Shown here in pieces: positions 23,706 through 34,194 of a DNA stretch of 64,000 nucleotides (position 1 is the first letter of the stretch; each line of letters begins with the position of its first letter). The position numbers were made by a program, and so were the translations under genes. Source of the stretch: Arctopsyche grandis (taxonomy: Eukaryota > Arthropoda > Insecta > Trichoptera > Hydropsychidae); NCBI RefSeq assembly GCF_051622035.1, contig NC_135356.1, positions 10,948,579 to 11,012,578 on the forward strand, in the 5' to 3' direction. Under the pieces are notes generated by a model that was not told the DNA's origin, did no database searches, and saw nothing but the letters and a program-made list of their open reading frames with translations.

Positions 23706-24300
23706 AGGCCGAACTAGGGCAAAGACACCATAAACTCGCTCCAGATACGCAATTACGAGTACACTGGAACCCCCAAGGAGCCAACTAACAACGCATCAAA
23801 CACAGCACACAAAGGAAGACCTTGGACCCTTTAGGAATCTTCCAGAACATGATCTCACCAGCCGAGCTACGCGTTGCACAATCAACGAGTATATAAACCA
23901 GCGCATCGTCCTCAGATGTCAGTGAGTTTCAGGAGCTCGACCTGGCTTATTCCGGCGAAGCAACTACCTACTTCCCCGTACAAACAAATACACCTGTATT
24001 AATCGGTAATTGGATTATTAGTCACATTGCGATCGCCCAAAAGAAAATTTTTGCCATGAAAAACGCGAATACGGAATATTTGGCACTCGAGTTCTCGTTA
24101 GTAAGATAGTTATCGTTAGTATGATGGATTTTTTGGCTGCCAGATGTTCCGTTATAGAGAGTGACTTTTGGGCGAGCGTTTTGTAACCAATAATCACCGA
24201 ACCATATTAATCGAGCAATAAAGATCCTCTTCAAAACCCAACTGAGTTTTCATAGACCGGGAAACGGTCAAAACCTATCACCCGGCCTATAAAGTGTTGC
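23706..24300 (+). mobile_element. LTR fossil, type 3, split by a MITE
   Basis: LTR-like sequence with GAGTATATAAACC (core-promoter like), followed by TCAGATGTCAGTGAGTTTCAG. After the inserted MITE (24006-24205) it resumes as GAGCAATAAAGATCCTCTTC and TTTTCATAGACCGGGAAACG. The end region resembles that of the type 2 LTR. Old, broken, no coding region. Confidence 0.5.
24006..24205 (-). mobile_element. GGTTCGG MITE, copy 2 (8-bp TSD)
   Basis: Reverse-oriented member of the 204-bp family, with the complement of GGAACATCTGGCAGCC and ending ATAATCACCGAACC. It is flanked by ATTAATCG (23998-24005 and 24206-24213) and is inserted in an older LTR. Confidence 0.75.
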
Positions 24301-24315
24301 ATGTGTCAATGGTAT

Positions 24316-24625
24316 TGTTACGTAGAGATGGGTGGAGGATCCACATAAAAGGCCAAAATCACTTCACAGCATTTATTGGGTGATCAAGGATATCCACGCA
24401 CTGCCAGTACTCCGTCCAGAATGCCTTCATATGGCCTAAGTACCTGCACATAAAAGGCAGGTCGCTCACTGCATCTTCCTCGATGCGTTTGTTTACTTAT
24501 TGTTTGTTTACATATTGTTATAGTCATGTACTAGATATGCAGTCCCACGCTTTCGCGCTGTCAGCTCTGAGAACTCTAGCGGGAAGTGACCGAATGCCGT
24601 TACCGACCACTTAGTCCATTCGGGG
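24316..24625 (-). mobile_element. LTR fossil of the 30350 family, minus strand
   Basis: Reads TGTTACGTAGAGATGGGTGG then GAGGATCC, the complement of the TCCTCCACCCACC...CAACA end of the 30350-33395 LTRs, followed by the complement of AATAAATGCTGTGAAG and of CCTTTTATGTGCAGG. It is closer to the solo LTR at 10893-11264 than to the young element. Right limit approximate. Solo or truncated. Confidence 0.55.
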
Positions 24626-24986
24626 GTCAAACAGTCTTGTGATTAAACTGCCTACTAGTAACTTGTGATTACTACATAGTTACTTGCGATCAAACAGAGT
24701 CTCACAAGGCACTTGTGATTAAACTGCCTAACTAGCACTTCGAGACTAGTAACTTGTAATACAAACTTGTACTAATTAAAGAATATAATCATTTGACAAA
24801 ATCTGTGACTATAATATTCTACACCATCTCCTAGTTGTCCCCGTAACATAAAAATTGGTGGCAGCGGGTGCGGATATAGCTGAACAACTGGACATCACTA
24901 CTAAAACGAAGGAACAACCGTTGTATAGACAACTTCGGAATGGACCAGGTGGATTTTCATCCTTTCGAATCTAGCGATCTTTTCTG
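24626..24986 (+). mobile_element. LTR-element fossil, 5' end, plus strand
   Basis: Plus-strand counterpart of the fossil at 19344-20060: the LTR with AACTGCC / TAACTTG repeats, end CCTAGTTGTCCCCGTAACA, then TGGTGGCAGCGGGTGCGG and a leader cut at about 24986. With the left copy it forms an inverted pair, leaders pointing outwards, around a 4.6-kb segment holding INTS12. Confidence 0.6.
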
Positions 24987-25480
24987 TAGGCTAGGCTAAG
25001 ATAGGCTACAAAAATTACAGAATAGAGCCACGAAGAGTATCTTAGATGCACATAAATAGGTATATTAGTATAAGATCCGTGTTAAAGTATTTAATAAATT
25101 TGATGATACTCTGAAAATATATATGTCGGTTTTTATTTATAAGTTAGATAAGAAAATATTACCTAGGTATTTCGATAGATATTTTATTAGAGGTATGGGG
25201 GAAGGCGAGTGCAACAGTGACGGTGTTGTTTATTCTGACGAAGAGAATGCTTCCCGCAAAACGGTGACTGACCGTGCATCGCATTGGTACTGCCAGAACC
25301 CCGGCGGTCACCACAGAGGGTTACATTTACATAAATATAGCATTAGAGGTAGCAATAAATCACAGAATTTAAAATTAAATAAGAGTAGGAAAAACGTGTA
25401 TGTATGGAAGTGTTGTTACTTATAATAAGCTGCCAGATGAAATTACAAATATACTTGTAATATTGATAAACTTATGGTAG
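24987..25480 (+). mobile_element. LINE 3' fragment with a small insertion
   Basis: Remnant of a CR1/Jockey-group LINE: KLQNRATKSIL at about 25010, then FIYKLDKKILPRYFDRYFIRG (25127-25195), related to the element at 5788-6760. After ATTAGAGGTA a foreign, GC-richer segment of about 150 bp follows, and ATTAGAGGTA recurs at about 25344, so an insertion with a 10-bp target duplication is likely. Several stops and frame breaks; dead. Confidence 0.55.
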
Positions 25481-27185
25481 CTGTAAGGTAACATCTCAAA
25501 CAGTGTGTATGTATCTATGTACATATGTGAATGTATGTGTATATATTATTATTTGTGTGATTGAATATAATTAGTTATTAAGCTTGGCTATATCTTAAAT
25601 AAACAAATAAAACCTTTATTGTTTCAACACTCTACAATCACACATCCTATTCAAATCTAAACTTTCAAATATCATTCTGATTGTATAGATACTCCTTTCA
25701 AAATTTCAAAACTTGTCTACCTAAATCTTGTTTACACAAAACTGCTATTTGGAAAATATAATATAAGCATTTGAGAATAATGGTTATAATTTTTATCATC
25801 TCTTCCTCGTCCCTGTAACAAGCTATTCGCTCCACAAAATAATTTTATTTCTGAAAAGCTCGCCAGCCGCTACACACATATGAATTGTCATCGTAGTATA
25901 TTCTGCTTACAATCTACTATTTCTGCTTTTTAATTTACATGTTATATTTAAGAAAGAAAATAACTGTATCATAATGCAATTTTATAGAGTTATAATTACT
26001 TAAGTATGTTTCGAAATCTTAATTCACTGAAATAAATCCCAATTTATGATTGATCGTGTAAATACAATATGACTCGGAATTCCCAAACATTGGCTATTTT
26101 TTTTTTTTTTTGATGCTTGACCATTTATCGTCCACCTTGATTTTTCGGTTTTAAATTGAAATAAGAGTCAGGTAATTGGGTTTAAATACGGGCCACTCAA
26201 GCAACAGAATAGCATTTATTCATATAAAAGCATTAAAACATAATTTTAATAACATTTAAAACAATCGTAACAAAAAATATATATTCATTAATGTAAAACA
26301 CAAAAAAGACACATGAAATAAGTGATTTCAACATTGAATCATTGAAGAATCACCAAATAAAAAAAAATCAGATGTCTCCGTTCTTCGGTGAATTCTTTTC
26401 ATGAGTTTTAAGACACAATATCGATAATGGACTTTTCGCAAGAGAATAGGTAAAAGACAATGATTAGAACTATTAAATTATTTGAATTAAAAGAGATAAA
26501 CTTTATATGGTGAGTGATTAGCTGATTAATATTTAAGTCATATATGTAATTATGAGAATAACAGAGAATTACACATCTTAAGAAAAATTGCTTTTAACAA
26601 TATAAATAAGTAATAAAGGTAAAACATTATAAACAAACAATATATGTATGTAAAACATTAATTATTTAGAAAAGGTAAAAACATATATACATAATTTAAA
26701 AAATATGAAGATACATACATATATACAAAAAAATTTATGTATCAATTTTAAGTTCTTGTAGAACAATGTGAAAACAAGGTTATAATCTAATCGTGAAATT
26801 TTAGTCAGTTTGGAACTATAAATAAACAATATTTTTATGGAAAACAAAAGTTTAAGCCAGTCTAAGTATTTTCTGCATACCTCTGAACTATTAAATATAA
26901 TAAAGTTTATTTCTGCTTCATGAGATGGGATGAGTTGGAAATAATTATATTTTTAAATAATCTATATAATATCTGTCTATCCACTATTAAAACTCCAATC
27001 ATAGATCCATCTCCAAATCCTTAACAACATTAGTGAGAGCTAAGCGTTCGGCATGAGAATCGGCAGTCACTATATATTTTGGATTTATGTTCCCCAGAAA
27101 TCTTTCAAAAGAGCAAATGCTGAAAAATTCTCAAAAGTTGTTAGACTTTAGTAGTGATAACTGCTAATGGAACAGCGCTGGCTAT
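25481..27185. other. AT-rich intergenic DNA, no gene seen
   Basis: Very AT-rich, with poly(T) near 26100 and short frames without any recognisable domain. Nothing coding or structured can be supported. Confidence 0.35.
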
Positions 27186-27189
27186 ACTT

Positions 27190-27418
27190 TCTCTCCCCGT
27201 ACCGATTCTGAGAAAGGACTAACAACGGTCATTGTTTAGCCTAAATGCACTTAGAGTCCAGATATAATCCTGGAAGTAAGTGCAAGCACTTAGTTAATCC
27301 GTTAATAGATATCCGTTGATCCTAAGTGCAAGCACTTAGTTAATCCGTTAACAGGTAACCCTTGAACGGTCACATAGTTTCTGGGATTCTATTCACTTAA
27401 TCCGCGGCGTACGTAACA
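27190..27418 (-). mobile_element. LTR fossil of the 30350 family, 5' part
   Basis: Minus-strand LTR start: the complement of TGTTACGTACGCCGCGG ends at 27418, and TCATTGTTTAGCCTAAATGC matches the young LTRs in reverse. A 70-bp stretch with AAGTGCAAGCACTTAGTTAA occurs twice in tandem, unlike in the young LTR. Truncated and older than the 30350-33395 element. Confidence 0.6.
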
Positions 27419-27429
27419 ATATTATATGC

Positions 27430-27801
27430 ATATATTATCGCACATATTATAGAAGCCAAAAATATGTGCGATGTTATTATTAAGGATATAAATGAAAAAT
27501 ATACTTTTTCTAATCAAGTAAAAGCTGTGAAATTATTTAATAAAGAAAATTTTGATAATTACTGAAAGAAAATGCCAATGGAAGATCTACTACTAACCGT
27601 TGAATCATATCGAATGCTAGATAAAGAAAAATTTCAAACTGAATTAGAAGGGTTTTACTCAAGGAAAGGAATGCATAGTATTAATATTTTTAAAACTTAT
27701 TTTTGCAATCAATTTATACAAAGTTCGTGTGGAAATAACAAAACTTATTCAAATTCTGCTTATAACTTCAACTACCTCTGAGCTAGAACGGTGTTTTTCA
27801 G
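27430..27801 (+). mobile_element. hAT transposase C-terminal remnant
   Basis: Broken frame with CDVIIKDINEKYTFSNQVKA, then (27572-27781) MEDLLLTVESYRMLDKEKF and LEGFYSRKGMHSINIFKTYF, and in a shifted frame ITSTTSELERCFS at the end. TTSExERxFS is the hallmark of the hAT dimerisation domain, also found in ZMYM1-like hAT derivatives. At least one stop and one frameshift are present. The MITE at 27802 is inserted directly after this motif. Confidence 0.6.
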
Positions 27802-27971
27802 GGTTCGGTGATTACTGGTCACAAAGTCACTAAAATCTCTATAACGGAACATCTGGCAGCCGAAAAGTCCATCATACTAACGATAACTATCATAGTAACG
27901 AGAACTTGATTGCCAAATATTGTGTATTCGCGATTTTCATGGCAAAAATTGTCTTTGTGACCACCCCAATG
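27802..27971 (+). mobile_element. GGTTCGG MITE, copy 3 (right end missing)
   Basis: Begins GGTTCGGTGATTACTGGTCA and follows the family to GTGACCACCCCAATG, then stops short of the usual AATAGTCCAATTA end. It lies in the hAT remnant and its right boundary is truncated. Confidence 0.65.
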
Positions 27972-28695
27972 TCTTTAATATATCTTTAGTGCGATAACAA
28001 ATCCAAAACCGAGCTCCTGAGCTCCCACAACCAACGGCCACAGCCACGAGGGCTTTTGGTTCGAACATCTATAATGTACATCAGTGTTTCTTAACCATAT
28101 TGAAAGAATCGCCCCCTTTACCACAGTAAAAAATTATAAGAAAAACAAATAAAAAACATGATTATTTTTATAAACATTATGTATTAATTGCCATTTATGT
28201 CATATTAACATTACATACATTATAATGTTATTTTAATTTAAAAGTAAATAATTCAATGGAAATGTGAATTTCTAATGTTTCTAATTTCTAAATTTCTTCA
28301 TCCAAAAAGTTTGCCCAGGCCTCTTTTAGAGTACTTTAGAAAAAAAAAGAGTCGCGGTTTGCCGACCTCTGGCTTAGGATGTTTATCAAAACTTTGTTTA
28401 CCAAAACTATCACAATTTCATCCAATAAATTAAAATTATTACATATAAAACAAGTAAGCCAAATAATATATCTGTGTATTTTTCAATTATTATTGCTCTT
28501 AAAATTATTTAAATAAACTGCAATGAGGGGAGCGCCAGAAACATCGTGGCACGCATATAGTCAAAATGTAAGAATATTAACAGTATTTATATGATAACAA
28601 TTTTTTTTATATTTATCCTAGTATGTAATTTATTATGTGACCATAGGATAGATTTTCGAGTAATGATTTTAAACAAATTTCACATTTGTGTGGTT
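27972..28695. other. 3' flank of ZAD gene A, duplicated at gene B
   Basis: AT-rich. From about 28090 it resembles the flank of gene B (40140-40595), for example CTTTGGAC-free TTTGCCCAGGCCTCTTTTAG and GGTTTGCCGACCTCTGGCTT, so the A/B duplication includes this flank. Just after the gene A stop (28623-28695) an out-of-frame finger remnant is still readable on the minus strand (KPHKCEICLKSLLEN). Confidence 0.5.
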
Positions 28696-30244
28696 TTAAC
28701 CAGCATGCAATTTTTTATGTTTCTCAAAATAAGATTTTTTAGTATATGATTTTAGACAAATTTCACACTTGTAAGACGTTTTCCCCGTGTGAGATCTCAA
28801 ATGTATCACAAGTTTATCTTTTCGAATAAATGATTTTAAACAAATATCACATTTGTGTAGTTTTATCCCAGAATGAATTTTTAAATGTGCTTCGAAGCTA
28901 GATTTATGACTTAATGATTTCAGACAAATTTCACACTTGTATGGCTTTTCTCCTGTGTGAGATCTCAAATGACTCACAAGATCATATTTACAAACATATG
29001 ATTTTAAACAAATGTCACATTTGTGTGGTTTTATTCCAGCATGCAATTTTTTATGTTTCTCGAGAGTAGATTTATCAGTAAATGATTTCAGACAAATTTC
29101 ACACTTGTATGACTTTTCCCCCGTGTGAGATCTCAAATGTCTCATAAGTTTACTTTTAGAAATACATAATTTTGAACAAATGTCACATTTATGTGGTTTT
29201 ATCCCATCATGAAATTTATTATTTACCCCCTTGTAAGATCTCAAATGTATCACAAGTTTATCTTTTCGAATAAATGATTTTAAACAAATATCACATTTGT
29301 GTAGTTTTATCCCAGCATGAATTTTTATATGTGCTTCGAGGCTAGATTTATGATTAAATGATTTTTGACAAATTTCACACTTGTATGGCTTTTCCCCCGT
29401 GTGAGATCTCAAATGTCTCACAAGTTCATCTTTACGAACATATGATTTTGAACAAATGTTACATTTGTGTGGTTTGATCCCAGCATGCAATTTTTTATGT
29501 ACCTGGAGGTTAGATTTTTCAGTAAATGATTTTAGACAAATTTCACACTTGTAAGGCTTTTCCCCCGTGTGAGATCTCAAATGTCTCACAAGTTTACTGT
29601 TAGAAATACATGATTTTAAACAAATGTCACATTTATGTGGTTTTATCCCATCATGAAATTTATTATTTCCCCCCTTGTGAGATCTCAAATGTGACACAAG
29701 TCCATTTTTTCGAATAAATGATTTTAAACAAATATCACATTTGAACAGCTTTTCTACAGGATGTGATTTTTGGTGTAAAATAAGTTCAGATTCACTGGGA
29801 AATGACTTTAAGCACGTTTCACTATTTTTAAGGTGAATTGTCGATTGCGAAGACTCATCGTCCCATATGAAATCTTCCAATAAAACTTCTTCAGTCTTGA
29901 TCTTCAAGCAATCGTCTAACCTCAGTTGAGACGATTCGTTGTTTCGAAAACAAGCCTTTCGAAAGCTGATCAACAATTCCAGACTGGTCTTACACGAAAG
30001 ACACACCCTGTCTGGCAATCCATCGCCTCTTTTGACCTGCAGATGGAAAAATAGTAGGATCAAGCGGTGAGAAGAGTAAACCACAATAAGTAATTGTAAC
30101 CTGTAAGCTGTAACCAGCACCGACCTGAATTTGACAGCAGGTCCGAATGCGTTGCTCCAGACGCTCTGGATGAGGATCTGGTCTCTGGAAGATGGAGACG
30201 GAAGATGCGGCCGGAGCTGGTCCAAGACAAAGCCTGCACTCCAT
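28696..30244 (-). CDS. ZAD zinc-finger gene A, 12 fingers, copy 1
   Basis: Putative nuclear DNA-binding protein of 486 residues. Two minus-strand exons: 30125-30244 (40 codons) and 28696-30036, with an 88-bp GT-AG intron. The ZAD domain has ligands C3, C6 (MECRLC) and C52, C55 (VCLSC), a layout typical of insect ZAD proteins. A degenerate finger (ETCLKSFPSESELILHQKSH, first Cys lost) is followed by 12 C2H2 fingers in alternating pairs, HKCDICLKSF...HLRSHTGEKP then YKCEICLKSF...HKKLHAGIKP. One finger ends in Tyr instead of the last His (HLRSY). After fingers 1 and 6 the linker is the odd KGGNNKFHDG or KGVNNKFHDG, apparently a collapsed finger. The C-terminus comes from a one-base loss in a linker. 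An exon-2 frame that runs on upstream to 30342 is not the ZAD start. The young LTR element begins 105 bp upstream. Confidence 0.87.
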
Positions 30245-30349
30245 CGTCTCTGCACTCCATCAACTCTGACAGCAACCACTTGCCACGCCTTGCTGTTTTT
30301 TTTCAGTGGCATATTTGGTCTAAATGGCCGCGTCAAACACATAAGATAT

Positions 30350-30732
30350 TGTTACGTACGCCGTGGATTGAGCGAATTGTACTTAGACCAACGGATATCT
30401 GTTATCGGTTAACTAAATGCATGCACTTACTTCCAAAGATTATATCTGGACTCTAAGTGCATTTAGGCTAAACAATGACCGTTATTAGTTATTTCTCAGA
30501 ATCGGTATGGGAAGACCCAATCTCTTGGAAATACATATCCGAATACGTGACTATACAACAGGTAAACAGATTAGGCGTCCTGAGAGATCTACCCTTTATA
30601 AGGCGGTACGTAGGCGATATAATTGATTCTGGACTGAGCAGTGGCAATACGTGTATCTCCTGAATCATCAATAAATGCTGTGAAACGACTGTTGGCCTTT
30701 TACTTGGATCCTCCACCCACCCCTACGCAACA
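30350..30732 (+). repeat. 5' LTR
   Basis: 383 bp, TG...CA. Contains CCCTTTATAAGGCGG as a core-promoter candidate and AATAAATGCTGTGAAACG as poly(A) signal candidate near the end. Confidence 0.85.
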
Positions 30733-30972
30733 CTGGTCGTCAGAAGTGGGATCCAAGATGGGCCGTGGAACAAAGTCACCAGCGAAGGAAGAGAAGCTAC
30801 AGCGAAGCCATCCTCGGGAGCTGTAGGAGAGAGTTCGAGCCATGGAGACACGAATTAAAAAAATGCAGTTTTCACTGCAAAACACAGAATCGGTCATCAC
30901 ATATTCGGTTGTTGAATTGCAGTTATCACTGCAACTTGACTTTGACATTATCGGCGGTGGCCGCCAAGAAGT

Positions 30973-31488
30973 CATCGGGATGACGGAAGGAGGTTACGAA
31001 ACGGGAGGTTTCGTACAAGTGCTGCCGGGAGAGGACATCTTGAGGCGTTGTCAAGGGCAACATCGGAGAGCAGCATCCGGCAATTGCAGAGTCATCCAAA
31101 GGGCGACCGGGACGAGTGCAGTTCACCGGTCCACTTTCGCTGCAATTACCAAGAATTAGCGGCTGTTGGGGACGACGATCCACGGGAAAGCATCGTCGTC
31201 AGAAGAGGAGCGGAGATCAGGAATGCGGAGGAGCAAGAATTCATCGGGATGACGGAAGGAGGTTACGAAACGGGAGGTTTCGTACAAGTGCTGCCGGGAG
31301 AGGACAACTTGAGGCGTTGTCAAGGGCAACATCGGAGAGCAGCATCCGGCAATTGCAGAGTCATCCAAAGGGCGACCGGGACGAGGGCAGTTCACCGGTC
31401 CACTTACGCCGCAAGAACCAAGAATTAGCGGCTATTGGGGACGACGATCCACGGGAAAGCATCGTCGTCAGAAGAGGAGCGGAGATCG
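30973..31488 (+). repeat. LTR-element interior: 269-bp unit, two copies
   Basis: Units start CATCGGGATGACGGAAGGAG at 30973 and 31242. The second ends at about 31488. They are nearly identical, so the duplication is recent or kept alike. Frames seen here occur in both strands with no known domain. Confidence 0.8.
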
Positions 31489-31898
31489 ACTACAACTGAG
31501 AGATGTCGATTACAAGCCACTATTCCCTTCAACTGTTTGTTGACGGCAGATGTCAACAAACTGGAAAAAAAAACTAGTTGGAAACGAGTCTAATTGGAAA
31601 CTAGTTAACCACCTGTTATGTCACAGGTGTCGTCTCGCAGAGAGTATGAAAGTAAACGGATTGAAACGAGCGACTTGGATCAACCACGTGAGGGCATTTG
31701 AAACCGAAGAAACGCCAGATCGCGACTTCAACGAGAGAGAGCGGAACAATTGATATACGTCAACATCGAAAAAAAATCTAGTTGGAAACTAGTGGAAACA
31801 CGAGTACCTGAAAAAATACATGGACAGTTGCAGCAGTGATTAGATCATCTCGCAGATGTAACGGGAAAATACATCAGAAAGAAATGGATTTCAGTTGG

Positions 31899-32093
31899 GT
31901 CAATGGAACGGAAAAGAAGCACATTCAACAGAGTGGCAGACTGTTGGGTGCACATTTACCAAGGTCAATGGAACGGAAAAGAAACACAACCAGCAGAGTG
32001 GCAGACTGAGGTGTGCACATTTTCCAGGGTCAAGGGAACGGAAAAGAAGCACCACCAACAGAGTGGCAGACTGAGGGGTGCACATTTTCCAGG
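31899..32093 (+). repeat. LTR-element interior: 65-bp unit, three copies
   Basis: Units start GTCAATGGAACGGAAAAGAA at 31899, 31964 and 32029, each with CAGAGTGGCAGACTG and GTGCACATTT. Confidence 0.85.
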
Positions 32094-32100
32094 GTCAACC

Positions 32101-32418
32101 GTCACTTTAGTGAGGATGGTGGCGATTCTTGTGGGACATGGCTTTGGAGCACGTTCTGGGTTGAACGCTGGTCTGCAGCAGGATGCTGGGCCACATGACA
32201 GAGGAACACTAGGCCACCGTAGCAAATTTGGACGATGGTGACACGAGAGCAATGGACCAAGTCACTTTTGTGAAGATAGGAGCGATTCTTGTGGGACATG
32301 GCTTTGGAGCACGTTCTGGGTTGAACGTTGGTCTGCAGCAGGATGCTGGGCCACATGACAGGAATACGGGGCTGCCATAGCAAATTTGGACTTTGGTGAT
32401 ACGAGCAACATGGACCAA
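32101..32418 (+). repeat. LTR-element interior: 160-bp unit, two copies
   Basis: Units start GTCACTTTAGTGA (32101) and GTCACTTTTGTGA (32261), each with CTTGTGGGACATGGCTTTGG and GATGCTGGGCCACATGACAG. Confidence 0.85.
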
Positions 32419-32504
32419 ACACGTGAGAAATTTTGGACCGAAGAGCTAACAAATAATGATTTCCAAATGTAAAACATCGGATGACTAATTTTAGGGGATT
32501 AGAA

Positions 32505-32835
32505 AGTTCACTGTAATTGTTTCCATTGTAAAGGTGACGTAAATTGAAATGTAACGAAAGTTTAATGCAATTGTTTCCATTGTAAAGGTGACGTAAAGTG
32601 AAGTGTAATGAAAGTTTAATGTAATTGTTTCCAATGTCAAGGTGACGTAAATTGAAGTGTAACGAAAGTTTAATGTAATTGTTTTCATTGTAAAGGTGAC
32701 GTAAATCGTAGTGTAACGAAATTTTAAATGTTTTTGTTTACATTGTAAAGGTGACGTAAATTGAAGTTTAACGAAGGTTTAATGTAATTGTTTCAATTGT
32801 AAAGGTGACGTTAATCTAACTGTAACAGAATTAGA
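32505..32835 (+). repeat. LTR-element interior: ~54-bp unit, six copies
   Basis: AAGGTGACGT anchors recur at about 32531, 32585, 32639, 32693, 32748 and 32802, with TTGTTTCCATTGT before and GTGTAACGAAAG after each. Confidence 0.8.
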
Positions 32836-33012
32836 ATTGTAAAGGTAACGGTAGTAGAATTTAAATGTCATTGTTTCCATTGTAGCTGTAAAGATAACGG
32901 CTGTAATTGTAAATGTAACTGTGACTGATATCGGAGATAAATGCAACTGCTGTAGATTTATCAGTTATGATTTGTTGGTCAATCGGGACGATTTAACCTA
33001 AGAGGGAGGCAA

Positions 33013-33395
33013 TGTTACGTACCCCGTGGATTGAGCGAATTGTACTTAGACCAACAGATATCTGTTATCGGTTAACTAAATGCATGCACTTACTTCCAAA
33101 GATTATATCTGGACTCTAAGTGCATTTAGGCTAAACAATGACCGTTATTAGTTATTTCTCAGAATCGGTATGGGAAAACCCAATCTCTTGGAAATACATA
33201 TCCGAATACGTGACTATACAACAGGTAAACAGATTAGGCGTCCTGAGAGATCTACCCTTTATAAGGCGGTACGTAGGCGATATAATTGATTCTGGACTGA
33301 GCAGTGGCAATACGTGTATCTCCTGAATCATCAATAAATGCTGTGAAACGACTGTTGGCCTTTTACTTGGATCCTCCACCCACCCCGACGCAACA
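33013..33395 (+). repeat. 3' LTR
   Basis: 383 bp, about 99% identical to the 5' LTR; preceded by the purine tract AAGAGGGAGGCAA. Confidence 0.85.
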
Positions 33396-33407
33396 ATATC
33401 AACGAAC

Positions 33408-34186
33408 GGTTCGGTGATTACTAGTCATATGTGAACCTGTCACAGGACAACTGGTCGCTCTAGATCGGTCACTCGTGATCATCTGTCACGCTAAAACTGG
33501 TCACACGCTAAAATTGGTCACGAGAACACTGGTCACACGCTAAAACTGGTCGCGAGAAAACTGGTCGCGAGAAAACTGGTCACGAGAAAACTGGTTACAC
33601 GCTAAAGCTGGTCACGAGAAAATAAGTCACACGCTAAAACTGGTCACGAGAAAATTGGTCACACGCTAAAACTGGTCACGAAAAAACTGGCCAAGGGACA
33701 AAAAGATACATATAATTACTATTGTAACAAGTGAACATAAATAAAGGATCCTCTTACTAACACAATCAGTGTTTTCATAGACCTCCCGCGGTACATTTAC
33801 CGCGGTGAATTAAGATTAGTGATTTGACATTCGAACTGTCAAAGTGAAATGAACGCAAAAGTGATTGCCAACCTTCTCGGCGTGGCTAGAGTGCGTCAGA
33901 TGAGCTGACAGATGCCCGCGAACTCCTCGCGAAGACCACAACGACGGCCACGAGGGTCTTTGGCTCGAACATATGTCTAGTCGATAGTAATAAAAATTTC
34001 GTAAATAAAAAGTATTTGAGAATATTTTGGTTTGTGACCAATTTTAAATTTTTGGGTATGACCAGTTTTAGCGTGTGACTAGTTTTCTCGTGACCAGTTT
34101 TAGCGTGACGGATGATCACGAGTGACCGATCTAGAGCGACCAGTTGTCCTGTGACAGGTTCACATTTGACTAGTAGTCCGCTTACC
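33408..34186. mobile_element. 779-bp TIR element carrying a minisatellite
   Basis: Long inverted ends (about 100 bp), starting GGTTCGGTGATTACTAGTCA and, from the right, GGTAAGCGGACTACTAGTCA, both followed by ATGTGAACCTGTCACAGG. It is flanked by the 8-bp duplication CAACGAAC (33400-33407, 34187-34194). At 33515-33690 short units CTGGTCACACGCTAAAA and CTGGTCACGAGAAAA alternate. It shares its first bases with the 204-bp GGTTCGG family, so both are probably moved by one hAT-type transposase. An isolated end of this type is at 44150-44252. Confidence 0.8.
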
Positions 34187-34194
34187 CAACGAAC

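Larger units (their letters stand above)
30350..33395 (+). mobile_element. non-autonomous LTR retrotransposon, complete ends
   Basis: 3,046-bp element with two 383-bp LTRs (30350-30732 and 33013-33395; TGTTACGTAC...GACGCAACA), flanked by a 4-bp ATAT duplication (30346-30349, 33396-33399). The LTRs differ at about 1% of positions, so it is young. A primer-site region follows the first LTR (CTGGTCGTCAGAAGTGG) and a purine tract (AAGAGGGAGGCAA) precedes the second. The 2.3-kb interior encodes no recognisable gag or pol and consists largely of tandem arrays. Four-base duplications and LTR style suggest Ty3/Gypsy. It must depend on a partner element. Related LTRs: 10893-11264, 24316-24625 and 27190-27418. 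Confidence 0.85.

Noticed and set aside
28696-30342. 548-residue reading of ZAD gene A starting at 30342
   Set aside because: Its N-terminal part runs in the wrong frame through exon 1 and the intron; the spliced ZAD start at 30244 restores all four ligands.
30842-31499. Several overlapping frames in the LTR-element interior
   Set aside because: They occur on both strands, repeat with the 269-bp array and show no gag or pol feature; treated as chance frames.
31899-32835. Arrays considered as centromeric satellite
   Set aside because: Each array is short, lies between two LTRs, and is part of one mobile element.
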